DNA from: Niabella sp.
GTDB taxonomy: Bacteria > Bacteroidota > Bacteroidia > Chitinophagales > Chitinophagaceae
DNA: 64,000 nt
Direction of reading: 5' to 3'
Assembly (NCBI GenBank): GCA_017744715.1
Contig: JAGIAT010000005.1
Span: forward strand, 248,001 to 312,000
In this document: positions 50,508-59,285 of the stretch, piece by piece
Numbering within the stretch: position 1 is the first letter of the stretch
How the letters are laid out: each line of letters opens with the position of its first letter
Notes under the pieces: model-generated
Seen by the model: the letters and a program-made list of their open reading frames with translations, nothing else
Databases searched by the model: none
What the model was told of the DNA's origin: nothing
Position numbers and translations under genes: made by a program

Positions 50508-53500
50508 ATGAAGAAGAAAGTAACATTATATCCAAGAAGAATAGAGCGTGTGCTGCTGGCTGCCGTTACCTTGTTGATAGGCATTATGGCCTTCCAGTAC
50601 TACCAGCATAAGAAAGATGATTTTATCAATTCCGACTATGGATACGAAAGCGGAAAAATGGTCAATCTTATTGCTCCGGTACAAGCCTCCACGCTGCAGC
50701 AGATCTTTGCAAAAGGGGGGTATTTTACCGACGAGGAATACATTCGTTTTATAGCAGGAAAAATAAAAACGCTGGTAGAAAAACAGGGACAACTGCCCAA
50801 CCTGGGAGCGCTGAATAAGAACAGCCTGATGATCCCGGCTACGGAATTTTTAAATACCTCCAGTGAATCGGGGAAACTCCGCTTTTTAAATGCGATTACC
50901 CAGCTGGATATGGACAGTGCGCTTTATGCCGCTGAATTAAAAAGTCCTGCAAAATATCCGGATGAAGTAGCCGTGCAGAATACCAAGACCAAATTATCCA
51001 TTCATGGAAAGATCCGGCTGGCAGCTTCCGACAGCAGCGGGGAGCAAACCGGGGCCGGGGTGCTGGTGAAGCTAACCGAAATTTTTCCGTCTAATTATTA
51101 CGATACCCTCAGTATACAGGCGGGTAATGATCCGGTTGAATTCTTTGCGCGTACCAACGAAAACGGATCGTATGAATTTTACAACCTGAAGGAAAACAGC
51201 AATTACCGGGTAATGGCAATAAAGCCGGGTTTTGATTTCGGCCCGGCGAAAGGAATTGCGGCCATTCAGGATGACCAGTCGTTTCATTTCACCGGGAAAA
51301 CGCACCGGATCCGGATCCTGGACCGCACCGAGTTTCGCCAGATCAAAAACGATAAGATCTTTACAGTGCGCACCCCTGCCAATTTCAAGAAAGAGTATTT
51401 TACGCACCTGGTATTGTTTGTGCTGGCGTTCTGGATCTTTCATTTTGTACTTTGGCTAAAGAATTACCGGAGCGACCAGTTCATCCTGCCACTGTTGTTC
51501 TTTCTTTCCGGTACCGGTATTATTGTACTCTACAGTATGCAGGACCCGCTCCGTGATATCATTCATGGAAGCGGTATGGCAGCCTGTGTGGTGGGCGTGC
51601 TGTTGTTCTTTTCCGTGGTGCTGTTCTTTCTTAAAGAGCATGCAGTGATGCGGTTTTACCATTCAAAATGGTTTGATCCTGTATATAACCTGTTGCCGCT
51701 ATCGGGCGGACTGAAAGCCCCGCGTGGTTATTCCTGGATGCTGTTGTCGATCCTGCTGATGCTGCTGCTGGCATTTATCGGTACTGGGCCGGAGGGCAGC
51801 GGTGTAAAAGTAAACCTGTTCGGGTTTCAGGTAAGCGAACTGTCGAAGATCTGCATGGTGGTATTTTTTGCCGCTTATTTTGCCGTTAATTCAGAATATT
51901 TCCGCAACATTCCCGATAACCGCTGGCTGACGCGGAATAATATAAAGATGCTGTTGTTATTTGTATTCCTTTTAGGGGTGTATGCCTTGTTGGGAGACCT
52001 TGGGCCGGCGATTGTGCTTTGCCTGACGTTCTTATTTTTTTATGCGTTTGCAAAGGAAGAATTTTTTCAGATGGTGCTGGCGGCTGTGATCTACGTGATC
52101 GCACTTTTAATCACCTCCCGTTTCATTAATAATGCGCAGCATAATTATCTGCCGTTGCTGGCGGCCCTCGCCTGCGCAGGCACCCTGGGCTATGCGTTCT
52201 TCAAAAAAAGGTATGAGTCCGTTGCCTTTATTATCCTGATCATTTCCTCCTTTATATTGCTGGCGGCGCTGCCTTTTGAATTTACGCAACGCCTGGCCGA
52301 CCGGAACGGGATGTTTAAGGATATCTGGGAAAACAAGCTCATCGGCGGCGATCAGGTAGCACACGGGATCTGGTCACTGAATGCCGGTGGTTTCTTTGGT
52401 CAGGGGCTTGGAAAAGGATTCTCCAGTGTAATGCCCGCGTATCATACTGATATGATCCTGGAAAGCATGGGTGAGGAGCTGGGGCTGACGGCGTTGATTG
52501 CCGTGTTCCTGGCATTTGGATTATTAACCTACCGTTCCCTGCTGGCCGCCCGCCGCACGGGCAAACCTTTTCTTTTTTACCTGGTAGCGGGTATTGCCAT
52601 TGCCACGATGCTCCAGTTTTTCCTGATTACAGCAGGCACCCTGGGGCTGATTCCACTCACGGGTATTTCGGTTCCCTTCCTCAGTAAGGGAAATGCGGGT
52701 ATCATTATTACACTGGCTGCCTTCCTGATGGTATTATTGCTTTCGAATGAAAAGGGGGATGCACTGGAAATGGAATATGTGAAAAAGAACTATGACAATG
52801 TAAATGCCTATGCCATTCTTACATTTTTTGCAGTACTGATCTTTTTTATCGGCACCCTGTTCTGGTACCAGTATAAATCGAATACCTATATTACCAAACC
52901 GGCGCTGGTATTGAATCGCAAGGGCGCCTGGCAATACAGTTATAATCCGCGCATCGGGATCTTTTTACGGGAGATCCGTTCCGGCAATATTTACGATCGC
53001 AATGGTGTGTTACTGGCTACATCCAACAAGGCCACTTTTGACAAGTTTAAAAATAAGCTGATTCCTTTGGGCGCCAATCCTGCATTGTATGCAGAACAAT
53101 TGAAGAGAGACCAGAACCGGTATTACCCTTTCGGTGCAGACCTTTTATTTTGGTTGGGGGATTATAATAAGGAAATCGCCAATGAAGAGGCTGCGGGATA
53201 TGCGGCAGAATACCGGCATTACACGTTGTTGAAAGGCTTTGATGTTACCTATGCAACCGCGCAAAAAACATCTGACCGGTACCGGGAAGACCGTTTCCTG
53301 CCCGTTACTCAAAAAGAGTCGGAGCTGGTTAAGTATGATTACAGTGCCCTGGCACCTATTTTGAAAGAAGGTAAAGACGGTCAATGGGTAGAACTGCAAA
53401 ACAATAAGGACAAGGATATACAGCTGTCGCTGGATGTGGCACTCAACCAGAAGATCAGTGCAGTGATTCAAAATACTGCTGCATCCAGTCCGTTCCGTAC

Positions 53501-54551
53501 TTCCGTTGTTGCGATTAATGCCAGTACGGGTGATGTGCTGGCCTCCGCTTCAAACCCGGCACCTTCTTATAAGGATCTGAAGCTGATCAGCAATATTGAT
53601 CCCTCGGATTACCGCACCATTTTTAAACAGATCTTCCAGGACCGGGTGGTGGTGCCGCAAGACCTGGGTATTACCTTTAACTCAAGGCCGGGCTCTACGG
53701 TAAAGATCATTGACGCAACCGCCGCTATGAACCAGTACGGCCCGTCTGCTGCGCAGTTCAGTTATTTTGTATATCCGGAGGAAATCATACACCAGGGTGA
53801 GCCGGTAAATATGAATGTGGATATGCGTACGGCCATTGTACATTCCAGCAATGTGTACTTTATCAAACTGGCGAATGATAAAAACCTGCAGGCATCCTTG
53901 TTTAATATATACGACGCACTCGGGATGAATATCCTGAACCGCGGAGGATTTCATTTTCAGCGGCCGGAAGATTACGACAGTGAAACCTATTTTAAAGAAT
54001 GGGGTGCTTTTGTAGCCCGGGGTAAAAATATCTTTAACAGTCAGCGGCTGATGAACACGCGGCGCAGGCTGCAGTCGCCCTATTCGGATATTGCCTGGGG
54101 GCAGGGCGAACTTTCTGCCACTCCGCTGCATCTGGCTAAAATGTCGGGGGCGCTTGCAGACAGCGGCATCTTACAACCTTCCCGCTTCCTGTTTAAAAGC
54201 TGGAACAATAAGCTGGTCTTGCAAAAGGAAACTCCGGTGGCAAGTCAGCCCCGGTTTGCGGCGCTGATCAGCGATTTTATGCGGGAGCAATCGGCCAAGG
54301 TATCTGCGGCATCCGGGCTGGAGGTGCATGGGAAAACCGGTAGTCCCGAGCGGGATAAATTGGTTAAGAAAGGCGAGAAAACAGCGCTGAAGCGGGTTAC
54401 GGACTCCTGGTATACATTTTTTGTAGCTTCGCCTAAATTAAAGGCGCCCATTGCGTTTACGATCCGTATTGAAGAGATCGGTAATTCGGAGTATGCAAAG
54501 ACGCTGGCGGTTGATATTCTAAAACAGCTGAAAGGGGCCGGGTATTTTTAA
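50508..54551 (+). CDS. Single-chain SEDS glycosyltransferase (RodA/FtsW) fused to class B penicillin-binding protein
   Basis: The 1347-residue protein joins two enzymes usually encoded separately. An initial membrane helix (about 13-30) is followed by a periplasmic part to about 290 that includes a carboxypeptidase-regulatory/CNA-B-like beta domain (about 160-260). The SEDS domain (about 295-750) has QGLGKGFSSVMPAYHTDMI with catalytic-candidate Asp648, SMGEELGL, and PFLSKG (723-728). After another helix (about 770-788) the PBP begins with RSGNIYDRNG (about 824-833). The transpeptidase shows Ser1063-Thr-Val-Lys1066, Ser1113-Ser-Asn1115 and Lys1276-Thr-Gly. All active-site motifs of both halves are present. 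It should polymerise and cross-link peptidoglycan. Confidence 0.93.
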   Translation: MKKKVTLYPRRIERVLLAAVTLLIGIMAFQYYQHKKDDFINSDYGYESGKMVNLIAPVQASTLQQIFAKGGYFTDEEYIRFIAGKIKTLVEKQGQLPNLGALNKNSLMIPATEFLNTSSESGKLRFLNAITQLDMDSALYAAELKSPAKYPDEVAVQNTKTKLSIHGKIRLAASDSSGEQTGAGVLVKLTEIFPSNYYDTLSIQAGNDPVEFFARTNENGSYEFYNLKENSNYRVMAIKPGFDFGPAKGIAAIQDDQSFHFTGKTHRIRILDRTEFRQIKNDKIFTVRTPANFKKEYFTHLVLFVLAFWIFHFVLWLKNYRSDQFILPLLFFLSGTGIIVLYSMQDPLRDIIHGSGMAACVVGVLLFFSVVLFFLKEHAVMRFYHSKWFDPVYNLLPLSGGLKAPRGYSWMLLSILLMLLLAFIGTGPEGSGVKVNLFGFQVSELSKICMVVFFAAYFAVNSEYFRNIPDNRWLTRNNIKMLLLFVFLLGVYALLGDLGPAIVLCLTFLFFYAFAKEEFFQMVLAAVIYVIALLITSRFINNAQHNYLPLLAALACAGTLGYAFFKKRYESVAFIILIISSFILLAALPFEFTQRLADRNGMFKDIWENKLIGGDQVAHGIWSLNAGGFFGQGLGKGFSSVMPAYHTDMILESMGEELGLTALIAVFLAFGLLTYRSLLAARRTGKPFLFYLVAGIAIATMLQFFLITAGTLGLIPLTGISVPFLSKGNAGIIITLAAFLMVLLLSNEKGDALEMEYVKKNYDNVNAYAILTFFAVLIFFIGTLFWYQYKSNTYITKPALVLNRKGAWQYSYNPRIGIFLREIRSGNIYDRNGVLLATSNKATFDKFKNKLIPLGANPALYAEQLKRDQNRYYPFGADLLFWLGDYNKEIANEEAAGYAAEYRHYTLLKGFDVTYATAQKTSDRYREDRFLPVTQKESELVKYDYSALAPILKEGKDGQWVELQNNKDKDIQLSLDVALNQKISAVIQNTAASSPFRTSVVAINASTGDVLASASNPAPSYKDLKLISNIDPSDYRTIFKQIFQDRVVVPQDLGITFNSRPGSTVKIIDATAAMNQYGPSAAQFSYFVYPEEIIHQGEPVNMNVDMRTAIVHSSNVYFIKLANDKNLQASLFNIYDALGMNILNRGGFHFQRPEDYDSETYFKEWGAFVARGKNIFNSQRLMNTRRRLQSPYSDIAWGQGELSATPLHLAKMSGALADSGILQPSRFLFKSWNNKLVLQKETPVASQPRFAALISDFMREQSAKVSAASGLEVHGKTGSPERDKLVKKGEKTALKRVTDSWYTFFVASPKLKAPIAFTIRIEEIGNSEYAKTLAVDILKQLKGAGYF

Positions 54552-54638
54552 CGAAGGTGTTCGGTTATCAGGCTTCGGTGCGCGTTGTAAAACTGATAGC
54601 TAATATCTGAACACGAACAAAACATAGCATTCAATAAT

Positions 54639-55547
54639 ATGAATTGGTTTAAGAAAAAATTTGAACAGTTTTCGGAGAAGCTCAATGCGGATGATACATC
54701 CTTCGGCCCGGTTGAAAAAAAAGGAGCAGCCGAAGAAGCCGCAAAGACACCGGCAACTCCAAAAACACCGGATCGTGTGACCGCTTCTGCACGGGTGGAC
54801 AATATAGAAGCGTTAAAAGAGATCACGCTGGGCGCTATATCCCAAACCGTACGGATGCTGGGGTATAGCAACACCGTGATCTCCGGGCTGGTGTTTCATT
54901 CGGCATATAAGGATAATGCAATTGAAAATGTAGGACTGATGAGCCTGATGAAAGATCCGCAGTTCATCAATCGTATCAAGCGTGAATTTAAATCGAGAGG
55001 AATCAATTATAAAGAGGATCTGAGTCTGGATGTGATACACGAGTCGCCCGATACGGAAAAAGTAACGGCTATTACCGACGGCATCGGGGTGGAAGTACTA
55101 ACCCCGAAAGACATACTGAAAAAGCGGAAGGCCCGGGTAGTGGCTACAGAAGGCATTACCTGGGAACCCGAGTATATCCTTGAACCCAGCGGCAAGCACT
55201 ATTTCATAGGAAGGGGAAAGGATCCTAAAATTGAAAACGGCCCCAAGATCCATAATGACATTGCCTTTATAGGAATTGAAGAAAAGAACGAAGAGCAATA
55301 CAAGATCAATAATTTTATCAGCCGTTCAAATGCTGCGATCGTATTTGACAAGGAGATCGGGGCTTATAAACTCTTTCGTTCGAAGTTCCTGAATAACCCT
55401 TCGAATAAGATCAAGGTGTTTAACGCATCGCTGGATGACTTTTCGGGCATCAGCCTGAACAATGCGGCAGTGCCCCATATTTTAAAGAATGGCGACTCCA
55501 TTTGCTTTAATGATACGATCGTTCTGGAATTTCAGTTGTTGGATTGA
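54639..55547 (+). CDS. FHA-domain protein with an extra N-terminal domain
   Basis: In this 302-residue protein, residues 1-50 are a basic start plus a Pro/Thr-rich linker containing three Thr-Pro pairs (TPATPKTPDR, 37-46), plausible phosphorylation sites. Residues 55-165 form an unrecognised alpha/beta domain. Residues 185-302 form an FHA domain with Gly191-Arg192, the phosphothreonine-reading Ser228-Arg229 and Asn284-Gly285. FHA domains bind phosphothreonine. Lying between the SEDS-PBP and the second kinase, it is well placed to read kinase marks, in the way FhaA/FhaB do. There is no membrane helix. Confidence 0.85.
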   Translation: MNWFKKKFEQFSEKLNADDTSFGPVEKKGAAEEAAKTPATPKTPDRVTASARVDNIEALKEITLGAISQTVRMLGYSNTVISGLVFHSAYKDNAIENVGLMSLMKDPQFINRIKREFKSRGINYKEDLSLDVIHESPDTEKVTAITDGIGVEVLTPKDILKKRKARVVATEGITWEPEYILEPSGKHYFIGRGKDPKIENGPKIHNDIAFIGIEEKNEEQYKINNFISRSNAAIVFDKEIGAYKLFRSKFLNNPSNKIKVFNASLDDFSGISLNNAAVPHILKNGDSICFNDTIVLEFQLLD

Positions 55548-55620
55548 ATATGCAGGCATCGTCGATAGTAAGATCAGAATGGATTTAAGAATGAAAAATT
55601 GCAATAGGAGTGAACGGCAG

Positions 55621-55649
55621 TTTGCCGTTGGTCTTATGCGTTAAGTTTG
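55621..55649 (+). promoter_or_regulatory. Candidate internal promoter of the second kinase gene (TTTG / TAAGTTTG)
   Basis: TTTG at 55621-55624 and TAAGTTTG at 55642-55649 are separated by 17 bases, a good match to the Bacteroidota -33/-7 pattern. The ATG at 55656 follows after 6 bases, so the mRNA would be almost leaderless. The in-frame TTG at 55647 lies within the box. Confidence 0.55.
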
Positions 55650-55655
55650 AATATA

Positions 55656-57020
55656 ATGCAGGAGTTAGCATCTAAATATGATATTCTTAAAGTAATCGGG
55701 CACGGTGGGTTTTCTGCAGTGTTTAAGGCCCGGAGTAAGGAAGACCCGGAGCATGTGGTGGCTTTAAAGCAGCTGGATTTTGTATTGGAGAACGAGGATG
55801 CCAAGGAGTACCGCGATTTTAAGAATGAAGTAGAGATCCTAAAGCGGCTGGATCATCCGAATATTGTCAAGATCTACGACGAATATATACTGGACAATAA
55901 GCCTTCCCTGGAAATGGAATATGTAGACGGTGAAACACTGGAGTCCATTATCCAGCGGGAAGGATATTTTTCCATTGAAGATACATTGGAAATGATTACA
56001 CAAATGGCGTCAGCGCTGAGCTACTGCCATCATTATCATACTTACGATACACCACCGCAGCACTGGCTTTCTGATTCGGTGATCATTAACCGGGATGCGA
56101 TTATCCACAATGATATCAATCCCAAAAACATCATCCGTACAAAGAATGCGGATGGTGCTTACCGGTATGTGCTCATCGATTTCGGTTTGTCCTTTGCAGA
56201 TCCGGATGCAGTGCGGCACAGCAAAAAGGAAGATGGTATGGCCGAGTACAAGGCGCCGGAAAAGTGGCGTGGCCAACTGGTAGATACGCCCTCTGATATT
56301 TACAGCCTGGGTATTGTATTGTATGAACTGCTGGCGGGGCAGGTGCCTTTCCCGGTAAAGGACTACAAACAGGCCAACGAGATGATCGCACTGGAGGAAA
56401 AGCATAAGAGTGCACCCGTGCCGGATATCTGCCGGAAGCGGATGGAGGCCATTGAAAATAAAGAAGGGCAGCGCCCGGAAACATGCGACATACCTGCCTG
56501 GCTGGAAATGCTGGTACGCCGCTGCCTTGAGAAAAATCCGCTCAGCCGGTTTAAAACGGGTAGGGAACTGAGCCAGTTCTTCTACAACGCGCTGGATGGA
56601 AAGATTGAAACTCCGGAACGGCAGGCCGAGGTTATTGATATTGATCCTGCATTGGGAGAAAAGAATGCGGGGGCCTATATTGAGGTAGAACCGAATATTC
56701 TTACCGAGGGGCAGCATTTTTTTATTAATAAAGATGTGGTGACTATCGGCCGTTGGAATGATCTTCCGGGAACAATTGCCGATTTCGGTATCCGGACTTC
56801 CGACCGGTTTATTTCAAAAAATCATTGCCAGATCATCCGTAAGCCGGATGCAGCAAATGGATATATTTACTTTTTACAGGATAAGGCGCCCAGCAAGAAT
56901 GGCACTTATTTCAATAGCCCGAAAAACTCAATCCGGTTATCGGATACCACGGAAGTGCTTTTGAAAGAGGGCGATTATTTCTGGATCGGAAACACCCGGT
57001 TGGTGTTTCACCAGGGTTAG
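55656..57020 (+). CDS. Ser/Thr protein kinase with C-terminal FHA domain
   Basis: Start chosen at ATG 55656 (454 residues), because the in-frame TTG 55647 falls inside a promoter box. The kinase domain (about 8-310) has GHGGFSAVF (15-23), Lys38 and DFG (175-177). The catalytic loop is HNDINPKN (151-158): Arg of HRD is Asn, and the lysine two residues after the Asp is Asn155. A KAPE (199-202) motif follows, and two segments extend the loop (LSDSVIINRDAIIH). The C-terminal FHA domain (about 355-454) has IGRW, SKNHC and KNGTYF, the full phosphothreonine-reading core. There is no membrane helix, so the protein is cytosolic. Reduced or altered catalysis is possible. Confidence 0.88.
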   Translation: MQELASKYDILKVIGHGGFSAVFKARSKEDPEHVVALKQLDFVLENEDAKEYRDFKNEVEILKRLDHPNIVKIYDEYILDNKPSLEMEYVDGETLESIIQREGYFSIEDTLEMITQMASALSYCHHYHTYDTPPQHWLSDSVIINRDAIIHNDINPKNIIRTKNADGAYRYVLIDFGLSFADPDAVRHSKKEDGMAEYKAPEKWRGQLVDTPSDIYSLGIVLYELLAGQVPFPVKDYKQANEMIALEEKHKSAPVPDICRKRMEAIENKEGQRPETCDIPAWLEMLVRRCLEKNPLSRFKTGRELSQFFYNALDGKIETPERQAEVIDIDPALGEKNAGAYIEVEPNILTEGQHFFINKDVVTIGRWNDLPGTIADFGIRTSDRFISKNHCQIIRKPDAANGYIYFLQDKAPSKNGTYFNSPKNSIRLSDTTEVLLKEGDYFWIGNTRLVFHQG

Positions 57021-57284
57021 CAGCGTGCATTATTCCTTAAACGATGCTTGAACCCCAAAAGTCAATTTATAGTGGGATGCCGTTCGGCGTTTCATTTACA
57101 GGTAAAATTAATGAAGTGATGATATCATTCCCCCGGTTCATCCTGAACCTGCCTGCGAAGAGCATACAAGTTCAGGACAACAGGTATATTTTTTTCTGAG
57201 TGTACCTTCCAAAAGAGCTGCTGTGTTCTCACCGCATTGGCGATCAAATGTAATGGCGATACGTCTTTTCACATACGTTGAGCA

Positions 57285-59285
57285 TTAATCGGCCACCGCC
57301 TTTACAACAGGCGAGTATGTAATACTGCCATCTTTATTCACCTGTTGGATGCGCACAAACAACTGCGTATTACCGGACCGGCTGATAGCAGGATCTCCCT
57401 TTTTACAGGAGGGCAGGGCCAGGCCAATGCTCATTACCAGTACTGCCAGCAACGGCCCCCGGTTCCGGCGATGCAGGAGCAGCAATGCGATGCCCAATAC
57501 AAGGAAGGAAACGCCCAGCATCCGGGTGGCGGCCATATTGCCGGTATAGGTATAATGGGTTTCCTGGTCGGAGTTGCCATTTACATTTGAATCTACCTGC
57601 CCGATCGCCGTGAAATGCTGCCCGTCGTCAGACACTTCAATTACAAAGTGATCGTTGTTTTTTTCCATCAATGTAGACCACGACAGGTGGAGCTGGTTGC
57701 CCGAGATCGTTGCGCTCAGCTTACCGAACACCACCGGAAGGGCGATGCTGTATTGTAAAGTAAAGGTTGCGGGGGTGGGATCTTTAATGCCGGCGATGTC
57801 CACTACGGCATAGGTGAAGGAACTTTTATTGGTACCCCCGGGTGTTGTGGCTGTAGCCATCATCACCAGCTTTGAAGGATCATAGTTGGGGATCAGGTAC
57901 CCGTTGCCGGCAATGTCGGCCGTGGTAATCGTATGCCCGTTATATACCAGGTTGAAGCCGTTTGTGGGCAGGGAAGTAATGTACAACGGTTTACTGCTCC
58001 AGCTGATGGCTGTTGGCTGTATGATGGGGTCACTGCCTTTCAGGGGGGCATCTGCTATCGAAACCGGTACACCAGATACGGGCGCCCCGGTGATGTTTTT
58101 AGTTACATCATAACTTTCGGGCGCCTGCTCCATTGCGAAATTCAGGTTAGACATATCGGCATTCGTTATTCCCAGGGTAATGATACCATCATTGGGTCCG
58201 GCACTGGCCTGCGCGGCTCCGTTTACATTTTCACCAATGATGGCATACCCGGGCGGAGGTGCAGGCGTATTAATGGTACCGCCAACAGGAATATTCGCCG
58301 TGGAATACAGGATCTTCATGCCGATATCGACGGTGGTATACGGCACCCCGTTATCACCCGTAAACGTATAGCTGCCGTCTGCGGCGACGGGCACCTTGGA
58401 GATAATGGCGCCATTGCTCTTTGTAAGGTAGGCATACAGGACGGGCGCCGTTCCGTTAATAGCGGGCTCGCCGGCATCCTGTGTTTTATTTCCATTGATG
58501 TCGTTGAAAATTTTTCCGCTAACCGTTATCACCCCCATTTCGATCAGCAGATCATCAATAGCCAGATCATTACCAAACGTGGAGGCATTGTTATCGGAGT
58601 TGAAGAAATTGAAATACAGCGCCGGTGCATTATAGCCGGCGGGCAGGATAAAGTTTACGTTTTTCTGCTGCCAGGGCAGGCCGTTATTGGCAGTGGCCCT
58701 TGGCAATACCCATGTTTGCGGAGCTCCGGTTGCATTATAAATGGTGCCGGTGTTGTTGGGGGTATTTCTTATGGATAACCCGATATAGCCATCTTTAAAA
58801 ACACCGGGGAAATCAGTACCGGTCGTATAGCCCATCATATTAGCAGCCCAAAAACTGATCCGGTAATAAGCCCCCGGGATATCAAAGGCAGAAGAACTGT
58901 ACAGGTAATAGGCACCGTTTGCCTCTCCTTGTTTGGCCGGGTTGGCATTGATCATCATCATATAGCCAGACCCGGTATGGTCGCTTCCCACCTGCCACAG
59001 GTTTTTCAGCGTGGAGCTGGGATAAGCAAAATTGCCATAACCATTCGTATTCAGGGCAAGGGCGTAAGACCCGTCGTATAAGGTGGTGTGGGTGGTTTGG
59101 GCGGTATAGCTGGTCGTGCCCGGGGCAATCAGTGCCGCAGGAGTTGCACTTGGGTCGGCCGTGCCGGTTCCAAAATCTTCATTTACCAGCTTTTTCCAGG
59201 TGCCGGGCTGTGCATAGGTATGAACTGAGGATAAACACAGGAGTGAAAGGGTGAGCACGCGGCTCCATGGGCGGTTAGACATCAT
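57285..59285 (-). CDS. Large secreted protein with SdrD-B-like domain and internal lipobox
   Basis: The 666-residue protein has an N-terminal signal peptide (about residues 8-25, SLLCLSSVHTYAQ). A first portion (about 30-250) resembles a carbohydrate-binding/jelly-roll region. An SdrD B-like domain (VSGKIFNDINGNKTQDAGE, about 255-380) follows, then another beta domain. Near the C-terminus lie a membrane helix (MLGVSFLVLGIALLLLHRR) and a second hydrophobic stretch ending in ALPSCKKGD (Cys about 627), which looks like a lipoprotein signal in the middle of a protein. Function is unknown; cell-surface adhesion is a guess. Confidence 0.7.
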   Translation of the reverse strand: MMSNRPWSRVLTLSLLCLSSVHTYAQPGTWKKLVNEDFGTGTADPSATPAALIAPGTTSYTAQTTHTTLYDGSYALALNTNGYGNFAYPSSTLKNLWQVGSDHTGSGYMMMINANPAKQGEANGAYYLYSSSAFDIPGAYYRISFWAANMMGYTTGTDFPGVFKDGYIGLSIRNTPNNTGTIYNATGAPQTWVLPRATANNGLPWQQKNVNFILPAGYNAPALYFNFFNSDNNASTFGNDLAIDDLLIEMGVITVSGKIFNDINGNKTQDAGEPAINGTAPVLYAYLTKSNGAIISKVPVAADGSYTFTGDNGVPYTTVDIGMKILYSTANIPVGGTINTPAPPPGYAIIGENVNGAAQASAGPNDGIITLGITNADMSNLNFAMEQAPESYDVTKNITGAPVSGVPVSIADAPLKGSDPIIQPTAISWSSKPLYITSLPTNGFNLVYNGHTITTADIAGNGYLIPNYDPSKLVMMATATTPGGTNKSSFTYAVVDIAGIKDPTPATFTLQYSIALPVVFGKLSATISGNQLHLSWSTLMEKNNDHFVIEVSDDGQHFTAIGQVDSNVNGNSDQETHYTYTGNMAATRMLGVSFLVLGIALLLLHRRNRGPLLAVLVMSIGLALPSCKKGDPAISRSGNTQLFVRIQQVNKDGSITYSPVVKAVAD

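Noticed and set aside
54552..54638. GTGTTC...GAACAC with inner TATCAG/CTGATA pairing as a regulatory hairpin before the FHA gene
   Set aside because: The stem is interrupted by bulges and the loop is long; no clear role.
46688..57020. Type VI secretion regulation (PpkA/PppA/Fha) as the explanation for the kinase, phosphatase and FHA genes
   Set aside because: No type VI structural gene is in the cluster, while a wall synthase sits in its middle.
57933..58778. 281-codon open frame on the + strand opposite the SdrD-B-like gene
   Set aside because: It is antisense to a protein with a signal peptide and recognisable domains; composition is typical of a shadow frame.
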